DNA from: Candidatus Thiodiazotropha sp. (ex Codakia rugifera) | GTDB taxonomy: Bacteria; Pseudomonadota; Gammaproteobacteria; Chromatiales; Chromatiaceae | Assembly: GCA_025656675.1 (NCBI GenBank) | Contig: JAHXHN010000001.1 | Coordinates: forward strand, 587,501 to 651,500 | Length of the DNA stretch: 64,000 nucleotides | Direction of reading: 5' to 3' | In this document: piece after piece, positions 28,541-35,753 of the stretch | Layout: every line of letters begins with the position of its first letter | Numbering within the stretch: position 1 is the stretch's first letter | Notes under the pieces: model-generated | Databases searched by the model: none | What the model saw: only the letters and a program-made list of their open reading frames with translations | What the model was told of the DNA's origin: nothing | Program-made: the position numbers and the translations under genes

Positions 28541-29797
28541 ATGACAGCAAAAAATGCCTTCTATGCCCAATCAGGTGGCGTGACTGCAGTAATTAACGCC
28601 TCAGCCAGTGGCGTCATCGAAACAGCTCGCCAGCATCCTGATAAGATTGCCAATGTCTATGCCGGACGAAACGGCATCATCGGTGCCCTCACCGAGGAAC
28701 TGATCGATACCAGCGCTGAGTCCGCAGAGGATATCGCTGCGTTAAAACACACACCTTCCGGTGGGTTCGGTTCCTGCCGCTTCAAACTGAAGAGTCTGGA
28801 AGAGAATCAGCGTGAATACGAACGCCTGATCGAAATCTTCAAGGCCCATAATATCGGCTACTTTTTCTACAATGGTGGCGGTGACTCTGCCGATACCTGT
28901 TATAAGGTTTCGCAGCTCTCCGAGAAAATGGGCTTCCCAGTACAGGCCATCCATGTACCAAAGACTGTGGACAATGACCTGCCGATCACTGACAACTGCC
29001 CAGGCTTCGGTTCTGTCGCCAAGTACATTGCCGTTTCCACCCTGGAGGCCTCATTCGATGTGCGTTCAATGGCCGCCACCTCCACCAAGATCTTTGTCAT
29101 TGAGGTAATGGGTCGCCATGCAGGCTGGATTGCCGCTGCAGGTGGTCTGGTCGAGGATAACGGTATCCCAGTCGTGGTGCTTTTCCCTGAAGTAGAATTT
29201 GATCAGGAGAAATTCCTTGCCAATGTTGATGCCAAGGTAAAGGAACATGGCTTCTGCACCATCGTGGTCTCTGAAGGTTGCCACTGGCCTGATGGTAGAT
29301 TCCTGGCCGAGCAAGGCACCCGTGACGCCTTTGGTCATGCCCAGTTAGGCGGTGCGGCTCCGGTAGTGGCTAATATCGTCAAAGATGCCCTGGGCCACAA
29401 GTTTCACTGGGCAGTAGCGGACTACCTGCAAAGAGCTGCCCGTCATCTCGCTTCTGAATCAGATGTAGCACAAGCCTACGCCCTGGGCCAGGCTGCTGTG
29501 GAAAAAGCCCTGGAAGGTAAGAACTCTATCATGCCCACTGTTGTACGTGAGTCATCCAATCCCTACAAATGGAGCATCGGTGAGGCACCACTCAGTGAAG
29601 TGGCAAATGTTGAGAAGATGATGCCCATGGAATTTATCACTGAAGATGGATTCGGTATTACCCAAGCTTGCAAAGCGTACCTCTATCCGCTGATCAAGGG
29701 AGAGGCCTACCCACCCTATAACGATAACGGCATGCCGGATTACGTTACGCTGAAGGGCGTGGCCGTTCCCAAGAAGTTGGATGCCTTCGAACTATAG
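28541..29797 (+). CDS. pfp: Pyrophosphate-dependent 6-phosphofructokinase
   Basis: The 418-residue enzyme belongs to the phosphofructokinase family. The phosphoryl-donor site reads NGGGDSAD (111-118) rather than the ATP-type GGDGS, and it has PKTVDNDLP (140-148) and MGRHAGW (190-196). The aspartate of GGDS and the lysine of PKT mark pyrophosphate use. It catalyses the reversible step between fructose 6-phosphate and fructose 1,6-bisphosphate. In thiotrophic bacteria such enzymes are also proposed to act on sedoheptulose phosphates in a modified Calvin cycle. A ribosome site (AGGGGATC) precedes ATG 28541. A strong terminator follows at 29809. Confidence 0.93.
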   Translation: MTAKNAFYAQSGGVTAVINASASGVIETARQHPDKIANVYAGRNGIIGALTEELIDTSAESAEDIAALKHTPSGGFGSCRFKLKSLEENQREYERLIEIFKAHNIGYFFYNGGGDSADTCYKVSQLSEKMGFPVQAIHVPKTVDNDLPITDNCPGFGSVAKYIAVSTLEASFDVRSMAATSTKIFVIEVMGRHAGWIAAAGGLVEDNGIPVVVLFPEVEFDQEKFLANVDAKVKEHGFCTIVVSEGCHWPDGRFLAEQGTRDAFGHAQLGGAAPVVANIVKDALGHKFHWAVADYLQRAARHLASESDVAQAYALGQAAVEKALEGKNSIMPTVVRESSNPYKWSIGEAPLSEVANVEKMMPMEFITEDGFGITQACKAYLYPLIKGEAYPPYNDNGMPDYVTLKGVAVPKKLDAFEL

Positions 29798-29808
29798 AAA
29801 CGACAACT

Positions 29809-29837
29809 GGGGCTGTAAGTAAACAGCCCCTTTTTTT
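29809..29837 (+). terminator. Rho-independent terminator after pfp
   Basis: GGGGCTGT (29809-29816) pairs with ACAGCCCC (29823-29830) around a 6-base loop and is followed directly by seven T residues (29831-29837). It lies 11 bases after the pfp stop, so hppA probably has its own promoter in the 130 bases that follow. Confidence 0.9.
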
Positions 29838-29970
29838 ACGCTCTCAACCCTGACAGAATGGTCAGTTGATCAAACCCAATCATACATGACCGCATCGGAG
29901 GCCTGTAATTTGGTGAGCAAGCATTTTTATACCTGAACCTTTTTTGTCTATCTCTTTGGAGGAGCTATAA

Positions 29971-32019
29971 GTGAACACAGAACTGATCTTCGCCCTGGCT
30001 TGTGCATTTGCGGCGCTTGCCTATGGTTTCATATCCGTAAAATGGATACTTGCGCAACCTGAAGGCAACGAAAAGATGCGTGAGATCGCCGGCGCCATAC
30101 AGGAAGGCGCTCAAGCCTATCTCAATCGTCAGTACACCGCCATCGGCATTGTTGGCTTTGTGGTCCTGGTGGTCATATTCTTCGGCCTCGATAGCGCCAC
30201 CGCCATCGGTTTCGCCATTGGTGCCATACTCTCGGGTATCACTGGTTATATCGGCATGAACATCTCGGTACGTTCCAACTTGCGTACTGCCGAGGCGGCC
30301 CACCACGGCATAAATGCCGCCCTGCAGATTGCTTTTCGTGGCGGTGCCATCACCGGCATGCTGGTTGTGGGTCTGGCCCTGCTAGGTGTGGCGGGTTACT
30401 ACTACGTGCTGAATGCAATGGGTGTGAGTGACAGCGAAGCCCTGCATGCCCTGGTCGGTCTCGCTTTCGGCGGCTCGTTGATCTCCATCTTCGCCCGATT
30501 GGGTGGCGGTATCTTCACCAAAGGCGCAGACGTGGGTGCCGACATCGTGGGTAAGGTTGAAGCCGGTATCCCCGAGGACGATCCACGCAATCCGGCAGTT
30601 ATCGCCGATAACGTGGGTGATAACGTGGGCGATTGCGCCGGCATGGCCGCTGACCTGTTCGAGACCTATGCGGTAACCGTGGTCGCCACCATGCTGCTCG
30701 GCAGTCTGTTGGTCACGGGCGTGGGTAACGAGGCGGTGATCTATCCCTTGGTGCTGGGTGGCGTCTCCATCATTGCGTCGATCATCGGTACCTTCTTCGT
30801 AAAAGCCAAGGATACTGATACCAACGTCATGCCCGCTCTCTATAAGGGGCTAATCGTCGCAGGCGTGCTGGCTGCAGTGGCCTTCTATTTCGTCACTGAT
30901 TACATGATGAGCAGTGCAGTCATTACTGTCGGCGGCGTTGCTGTGGCCAACCCGGTGCTGGCCCTGTTTGGTACTGCCATGATCGGCCTGGTGTTGACAG
31001 CCGCCATGGTGGTTATCACTGAGTACTACACCTCCACCGAATACAGCCCGGTACGCTACATTGCTGAAGCATCGACCACCGGTGACGGCACTAACGTCAT
31101 CGCGGGTCTCGGCATCTCAATGAAGTCCACTGCTGCGCCAGTACTGGTGATCTGTGCCGCCATTTGGGGCTCCTATGATATGGCTGGCCTCTACGGCATC
31201 GCTGTCGCAGCTACTGCCATGCTCTCCATGACCGGTATCATCGTCGCCCTGGACGCCTACGGCCCAATCACCGATAACGCCGGTGGTATCGCTGAGATGG
31301 CGGAGCTGGATGAGAAGATCCGCAATATCACCGATCCACTGGATGCAGTAGGCAATACCACCAAGGCGGTAACCAAGGGTTATGCCATCGGTTCAGCCGG
31401 TCTGGCCGCCCTGGTGTTGTTCGCTGATTATACCCACAGCCTGGAGAGCCATCTCGGTTCAGCCGTGAGCTTTGACCTTTCCAACCACATGGTACTGATT
31501 GGCCTGTTAATCGGTGGCCTGGTGCCCTTCCTGTTCGGTTCAATGGCCATGGAGGCAGTGGGTAGAGCAGCCGGTGGCATCGTTAACGAGGTACGCCGTC
31601 AGTTTCGCGAAAAACCCGGCATCATGGACCACAGTGAAAAGCCAGACTATGGCAATGCCGTGGACATGCTGACCAAGGCCGCCATCAAGGAGATGATTAT
31701 CCCCTCCCTGCTGCCTATCGCGGTACCCATTCTCGTCGGTCTGTTCCTGGGTGCCCAGGCCCTGGGAGGTGTGCTGATAGGCACGATCATTACTGGCCTG
31801 TTTGTCGCAGTCTCGATGACTGCCGGTGGTGGCGCTTGGGATAATGCCAAAAAATACATCGAGGATGGCAATTTCGGTGGCAAGGGCTCTGATGCCCACA
31901 AGGCCGCAGTAACCGGTGACACCGTCGGTGACCCCTACAAAGATACCGCAGGTCCAGCGATCAATCCGTTGATCAAGATTATCAACATTGTCGCATTGTT
32001 GATTGTGCCTCTTCTTTAA
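29971..32019 (+). CDS. hppA: Proton-pumping membrane pyrophosphatase, K+-independent type
   Basis: The 682-residue protein has about 16 membrane helices and the pyrophosphate-site motifs [41 protein letters not shown] (about 205-225) and a C-terminal [18 protein letters not shown]. The sequence [10 protein letters not shown] near residue 460 has lysine where K+-dependent enzymes have alanine, so a K+-independent H+-pump is expected. It couples pyrophosphate hydrolysis, or its synthesis, to proton transport. The start is GTG at 29971, 5 bases after a strong GGAGGAGC site. Its place after pfp matches thiotrophic gammaproteobacteria. Confidence 0.95.
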   Translation: MNTELIFALACAFAALAYGFISVKWILAQPEGNEKMREIAGAIQEGAQAYLNRQYTAIGIVGFVVLVVIFFGLDSATAIGFAIGAILSGITGYIGMNISVRSNLRTAEAAHHGINAALQIAFRGGAITGMLVVGLALLGVAGYYYVLNAMGVSDSEALHALVGLAFGGSLISIFARLGGGIFTKGADVGADIVGKVEAGIPEDDPRNPAVIADNVGDNVGDCAGMAADLFETYAVTVVATMLLGSLLVTGVGNEAVIYPLVLGGVSIIASIIGTFFVKAKDTDTNVMPALYKGLIVAGVLAAVAFYFVTDYMMSSAVITVGGVAVANPVLALFGTAMIGLVLTAAMVVITEYYTSTEYSPVRYIAEASTTGDGTNVIAGLGISMKSTAAPVLVICAAIWGSYDMAGLYGIAVAATAMLSMTGIIVALDAYGPITDNAGGIAEMAELDEKIRNITDPLDAVGNTTKAVTKGYAIGSAGLAALVLFADYTHSLESHLGSAVSFDLSNHMVLIGLLIGGLVPFLFGSMAMEAVGRAAGGIVNEVRRQFREKPGIMDHSEKPDYGNAVDMLTKAAIKEMIIPSLLPIAVPILVGLFLGAQALGGVLIGTIITGLFVAVSMTAGGGAWDNAKKYIEDGNFGGKGSDAHKAAVTGDTVGDPYKDTAGPAINPLIKIINIVALLIVPLL

Positions 32020-32040
32020 TCGGGCACCACAATAGAGAAG

Positions 32041-32066
32041 AGGGGGGCTTCGGCTCCCCTTTTTTT
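32041..32066 (+). terminator. Rho-independent terminator after hppA
   Basis: A stem formed by AGGGGGGC (32041-32048, one G excess) and GCTCCCCT (32053-32060) closes a stable TTCG loop and runs into seven T residues (32060-32066). It sits 21 bases after the hppA stop, so ppa is probably transcribed separately. Confidence 0.9.
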
Positions 32067-32338
32067 GTGGCATTTAGAACCTGCCTTCTCTAAAAACCTT
32101 TGTAAAATTATGGTTTTAGTGTTCACTGAGTGTACCCAAAGAGAACCATGGCACCGTCCATCCAGACCCGGGTCTTCCAATATTTCCGCGAAACAGGTCG
32201 TTAAACCTGGATTCCGCCAGATCAGAAACTTTCGGGCTAGACACCCGAGCATGTTATCCGTAATCTTCTTCCCTCGTACGACTTCTGGCCAAACAGCCGA
32301 ACTCGAAAACCTCTGTTCATCCGCAAGGTAAAAATACT
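32067..32338. other. hppA-ppa intergenic region with small palindromes
   Basis: After the terminator there is no plausible gene. It contains a perfect 12-base palindrome (AGACCCGGGTCT, 32164-32175) and a short CAGGT/ACCTG hairpin near 32195-32210. The promoter of ppa must lie here. The segment CCATGGCACCGTCCA (32147-32161) resembles CCATGGCTCCATCCA at 27980-27994, which might mean a shared repeat family. Confidence 0.4.
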
Positions 32339-32887
32339 ATGAATCTTGACCGCGTCTCTTCAGGGAATAGTATTCCTGATGAAATCAATGTCATTATCGA
32401 AATTCCAGCCAATGCAGATCCGGTTAAATATGAAGTCGACAAAGAGACCGGCGCTATGTTCGTCGATCGCATACTGCGTACTGCCATGCACTATCCTGCC
32501 AACTATGGCTACATTCCCCATACGTTGTCGGATGATGGTGATCCCTGCGACGTGATAGTACCTACCGCCTTCCCGCTGATCCCAGGTTCAGTGATTCGTT
32601 GCCGTCCAATTGCAGTCCTCAAGATGACGGATGAGTCGGGTGACGACGCGAAAGTGGTGGCTGTTCCGGTTAACAGCGTCTCGAGCCGCTGGACCCATGT
32701 ACTATCAGAGCAGGACATGCCCGAGGAACTGATGGAACGCATTGCTCACTTCTTTGAACATTATAAGGATCTGGATGAAGGTAAATGGGTACGTGTTCAA
32801 GGGTGGGAAGGGACAGAAGCGGCTAAGCAGGAAGTTCGCAATTCTGTGCAAATGTATGTTGATGCCCCAGAAAAGCCTAATTTCTAA
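32339..32887 (+). CDS. ppa: Soluble inorganic pyrophosphatase (family I)
   Basis: The 182 residues give a complete cytoplasmic family I pyrophosphatase. The metal-binding signature DGDPCDVIV (about 66-74), the early [20 protein letters not shown] and the later [17 protein letters not shown] are all present. It hydrolyses pyrophosphate irreversibly, pulling biosynthetic reactions. Its presence beside a pyrophosphate-using kinase and a proton-pumping pyrophosphatase means two opposite fates of pyrophosphate are encoded side by side. Confidence 0.95.
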   Translation: MNLDRVSSGNSIPDEINVIIEIPANADPVKYEVDKETGAMFVDRILRTAMHYPANYGYIPHTLSDDGDPCDVIVPTAFPLIPGSVIRCRPIAVLKMTDESGDDAKVVAVPVNSVSSRWTHVLSEQDMPEELMERIAHFFEHYKDLDEGKWVRVQGWEGTEAAKQEVRNSVQMYVDAPEKPNF

Positions 32888-32947
32888 GTCATCAACCTAT
32901 CTGTTATGGATGACCTTATGTCTCCCAATGGCAAGTAAATGTGATTT

Positions 32948-33487
32948 ATGAAAGTTTGTATTCTCTCTGACAGTCACGACCACATCCCGTTGCTGGATGC
33001 CGCCGTTGAATCAGCTAAAGCTGAGGGTGCTGAAGCCGTACTGCATTGTGGTGATGTGGTAGCTCCCAGCACACTGCACTGCTTGGATAAACATAGTCTG
33101 CCGGTGCATGTCATACATGGTAACAATACAGGTGATCTCTACACCTTAGGCCGGCTGGCAAACAGAGATGAAAACCATATCCATTACCATGGTATGGATG
33201 CCGGGGTCGAGCTGGCAGGGCGTAACATTTTCCTGGTCCACTACCCGCACTACGCCCGCGCCATGGCAGCAACCGGGGACTGGGATCTGGTCTGTTGTGG
33301 TCATAGCCACAAACTGAAATTCGAACGCCTGGTCAATATCAAAGGTAGCGTAACTCACCTGGTCAACCCGGGAACCATTGGTGGTGTCGGAAAATCGCCA
33401 GCAACTTATGTCATGGCTGACCTGGAAGAAATGACCTTTGAAGCAAGAGAAGTCTCAAAGCAGATTGAGCGGGATGCAGGCTATTAG
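32948..33487 (+). CDS. YfcE/MJ0936-type metallophosphoesterase
   Basis: The 179-residue protein has the calcineurin-like phosphodiesterase metal motifs in order: SDSHDH (residues 8-13), HCGDVV (36-41), HGNNTGD (58-64), VHYPHYA and CGHSHKL (119-125). E. coli YfcE hydrolyses phosphodiester bonds with Mn2+; the natural substrate is unknown. It is 60 bases after ppa on the same strand and 41 bases before moaC. Confidence 0.85.
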   Translation: MKVCILSDSHDHIPLLDAAVESAKAEGAEAVLHCGDVVAPSTLHCLDKHSLPVHVIHGNNTGDLYTLGRLANRDENHIHYHGMDAGVELAGRNIFLVHYPHYARAMAATGDWDLVCCGHSHKLKFERLVNIKGSVTHLVNPGTIGGVGKSPATYVMADLEEMTFEAREVSKQIERDAGY

Positions 33488-33528
33488 GGCCTGTTAAGTT
33501 GACAGTAGACCCCTTGGATAGAGCACAA

Positions 33529-34008
33529 ATGACTGAATTCACTCACTTCAATGCTGCTGGCGAAGCTCACATGGTCAATGTCGGCGACAAGCCCCAAACA
33601 AAACGCAAGGCCGTCACTGAAGGCAGCATTTCCATGCATGCCGAGACGCTAAAGATGATCCTGCAAGGTACTCACAAAAAAGGGGATGTACTGGGTGTCG
33701 CTCGCATTGCCGGGATAATGGCTGCCAAAAGGGCACCGGACCTCATTCCCCTCTGTCATCCCCTGTCTCTGACCAAGGTGGAGATTGATCTCTCCCCACA
33801 GGAATCAGACAACACGATTAGATGCCGCTGCCATGTTGAGACCATCGGCCAGACAGGGGTCGAGATTGAAGCGCTGTGCGCCACCCAGATCACACTGCTA
33901 ACCATCTATGACATGTGTAAAGCCGTAGACCGGGGAATGACCATCAGTAACGTGCGTTTACTGGAGAAGAGTGGTGGTAAATCCGGTGTGTGGGAGCGAC
34001 TCGATTAA
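33529..34008 (+). CDS. moaC: Cyclic pyranopterin monophosphate synthase MoaC
   Basis: ATG 33529 gives 159 residues starting [18 protein letters not shown]; a TTG at 33499 would add ten unlikely residues. The family blocks [23 protein letters not shown] and [14 protein letters not shown], with the catalytic Asp and Lys in the last, are present. MoaC completes the first step of molybdenum cofactor synthesis with MoaA, which is not in this window. Confidence 0.96.
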   Translation: MTEFTHFNAAGEAHMVNVGDKPQTKRKAVTEGSISMHAETLKMILQGTHKKGDVLGVARIAGIMAAKRAPDLIPLCHPLSLTKVEIDLSPQESDNTIRCRCHVETIGQTGVEIEALCATQITLLTIYDMCKAVDRGMTISNVRLLEKSGGKSGVWERLD

Positions 34009-34060
34009 AGTTAACAAACAGTATGCCGACCTATGTTGTACGGCTACGTGATCACTGTCA

Positions 34061-34081
34061 CAATACGCACACGTCGTATTG
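34061..34081. promoter_or_regulatory. Inverted repeat upstream of the hemerythrin gene
   Basis: CAATACG (34061-34067) and CGTATTG (34075-34081) form a perfect 7-base inverted repeat with a 7-base spacer, 40 bases before ATG 34122. It could be an operator for a dimeric regulator or part of a promoter. No known consensus matches exactly. Confidence 0.4.
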
Positions 34082-34121
34082 ACATATCACACCCACCACA
34101 ATTGGCCGTAGGGAAACATTT

Positions 34122-34577
34122 ATGGGCAAATTTGTAGAATGGTCTGACGCACTGAGTGTCGGTATCGAAGAGATTGATGAACAGCACAAAATGCTGGTTG
34201 ATCTGGTCAATAAAATGCATGAGGCCATCCACCAACGTCATGGCAGCGATGTTGTAAAAAGCATCCTGGCTGACTTGGCTGATTACACGCACATCCATTT
34301 TGCGGTCGAAGAGAGCTTAATGCGCATCCTCAACTATCCCGGTTATGAAAACCATAAGGAGATTCATGAGGAGCTACTGCATTCTGTTTCCGATCTACAA
34401 GAGAAAGTTGCAACGGGCAAAACTGCAATAGGTTTTGAGCTGATGCATTTCCTGAAGACTTGGTTGACCAAACACATCATGGAAGAAGACATGCAGTACA
34501 CCGGTTTCTTCCTCAATGCGGGCGCTCAAGCTAAATTGAGTAAAAAATCGTGGATTAAACGCCTCTGGGGTAGTTGA
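34122..34577 (+). CDS. Bacteriohemerythrin
   Basis: The 151-residue single-domain protein has the di-iron motif set: WSDALSVGIEEIDEQHKMLVDLVN (His and the following Glu/Asp ligands), HIHFAVEESLM, YENHKEIHEEL and LTKHIMEEDMQY. It binds O2 reversibly and in other bacteria delivers or stores oxygen, for example for methane monooxygenase or oxidases. It has no membrane or signalling domain. It may be regulated through the inverted repeat at 34061. Confidence 0.92.
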   Translation: MGKFVEWSDALSVGIEEIDEQHKMLVDLVNKMHEAIHQRHGSDVVKSILADLADYTHIHFAVEESLMRILNYPGYENHKEIHEELLHSVSDLQEKVATGKTAIGFELMHFLKTWLTKHIMEEDMQYTGFFLNAGAQAKLSKKSWIKRLWGS

Positions 34578-34634
34578 CCGGACGAAGCGGCTGGCATAGG
34601 GTTCATGGCTCTTTAAAATGAGCGTTAGAAAGCC

Positions 34635-35252
34635 ATGAATTCCTATTATCATCGGGCCCATTTTCTAAAAAGTGCGGCCCAACTCTCCCAATCACCTGAT
34701 GATAGCGGCCTTGAAGTCGCATTTGCCGGACGCTCAAACGCAGGCAAGTCGAGTGCCTTGAATACCCTGTGCAACCAAAAATCGCTCGCTCGCACCAGTA
34801 AGACTCCCGGTCGCACCCAACTTTTGAATTTCTTTACCCTGGATGACAACCGTCGTCTGGTGGACCTGCCAGGTTATGGCTATGCAAAAGTGGCCGAATC
34901 CGTTAAACGACAGTGGCAGCAGACTTTGGCTAACTATATCGAGCATCGCCAATGCCTGCGGGGCCTGGTCCTGCTAATGGATATTCGACACCCACTGACT
35001 GCTTTCGACATGCAGATGCTACAGTGGAATACCCACCATGGCCTGCCAACGCACATTCTCCTGACCAAAGCCGATAAATTGAAAAGCGGTGCAGCTAAAA
35101 ATGTCCTGTTAAAGGTAAAAAAAGCGTTGAGCGATCATCCTGAGATCTCTGTACAAAGCTTTTCTTCACTGAAAAAGCAAGGCATCGACGAATGTCACCA
35201 AGTGCTTGATGTCTGGTTCGATCTGGGACAACTGGAAACACCAACGAAGTAG
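34635..35252 (+). CDS. engB: Ribosome biogenesis GTP-binding protein EngB (YsxC/YihA)
   Basis: The 205 residues form a TRAFAC GTPase with G1 GRSNAGKSS (about 32-40), G2 [10 protein letters not shown]3 DLPGYGYA and G4 TKADK. It is needed for large ribosomal subunit assembly. It is convergent with polA, the same arrangement as yihA and polA in E. coli. That synteny matters because the gap between them hosts small RNAs in other gammaproteobacteria. Confidence 0.95.
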   Translation: MNSYYHRAHFLKSAAQLSQSPDDSGLEVAFAGRSNAGKSSALNTLCNQKSLARTSKTPGRTQLLNFFTLDDNRRLVDLPGYGYAKVAESVKRQWQQTLANYIEHRQCLRGLVLLMDIRHPLTAFDMQMLQWNTHHGLPTHILLTKADKLKSGAAKNVLLKVKKALSDHPEISVQSFSSLKKQGIDECHQVLDVWFDLGQLETPTK

Positions 35253-35337
35253 CGTGCATAAGGGACACTCTCCCTACAACTGACAACGTGGTTAGGTCAC
35301 GTAAATCACAACAAATCAATTCATTAGATTTGTCTGC

Positions 35338-35537
35338 AAATGAACGCGAATAAACATAAATATTTCATATTACTATCTCTGGTCGAAAAATAGTTAACGG
35401 CAAATTCTGATCAATGACATGGTACCTGCTAAACAACCATTACTATGAATAACAATTAGTTATAGAAATAAGGCACTATCTGATGAGCGCTGAATCATGA
35501 ATTAATTTTCCACATTTGCGTTAATTCGCGTTCATTT
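35338..35537. repeat. Inverted repeat pair bounding an AT-rich 200-base segment
   Basis: AAATGAACGCGAAT (35338-35351) and its exact complement ATTCGCGTTCATTT (35524-35537) face each other across about 170 bases that hold no gene. The similarity extends imperfectly outwards (GTCTGC on the left, ACGGAC on the right). It could be a small non-autonomous element or a dispersed intergenic repeat. No transposase or target duplication could be confirmed by eye. Confidence 0.5.
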
Positions 35538-35601
35538 ACGGACACTAAACAGAGCTATCGAGAAATGTCGCTGAGTGTGTTTGTTGGTTAGGGGAAGGCC
35601 C

Positions 35602-35646
35602 AAAAAAAGAAAGCCCCATCAGTCTAAGGGGAGAGACTGACGGGGC
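35602..35646 (-). terminator. Rho-independent terminator downstream of polA / end of the candidate sRNA
   Basis: On the minus strand GCCCCGTCAGTCT pairs with AGACTGATGGGGC (one A-C mismatch, positions 35618 and 35641) around an 8-base loop, then TTTCTTTTTTT. The T-tract is on the minus side only, so it serves polA or the small RNA and not engB. Confidence 0.85.
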
Positions 35647-35706
35647 CGGATCTTCCCGGATGGGGTTACCGGGAAGGTTGGGTCGCAAAGGGAGGAAAAG
35701 CGACCC
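35602..35706 (-). ncRNA. Candidate small RNA at the polA-engB locus (Spot 42/ErsA position)
   Basis: Read on the minus strand, three stem-loops follow each other: GGGTCGC/GCGACCC (35706-35680), CTTCCCGG/CCGGGAAG (35676-35652) and a long GCCCC-TCAGTCT stem (35646-35613) followed by a T-rich tract (35612-35602). The loops are C-rich (UUUUCCUCCCUUU, UAACCCCAU, CUCCCCUU) and could pair with Shine-Dalgarno sequences. In E. coli Spot 42 and in Pseudomonas ErsA lie downstream of polA on the same strand, facing engB, exactly as here. It could instead be only a complex polA 3' end. The 5' end is not defined. Confidence 0.6.
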
Positions 35707-35753
35707 GTGCCGTACGACTTACAGACAGATAGACTGGCAAAAACGGGGAAAGT

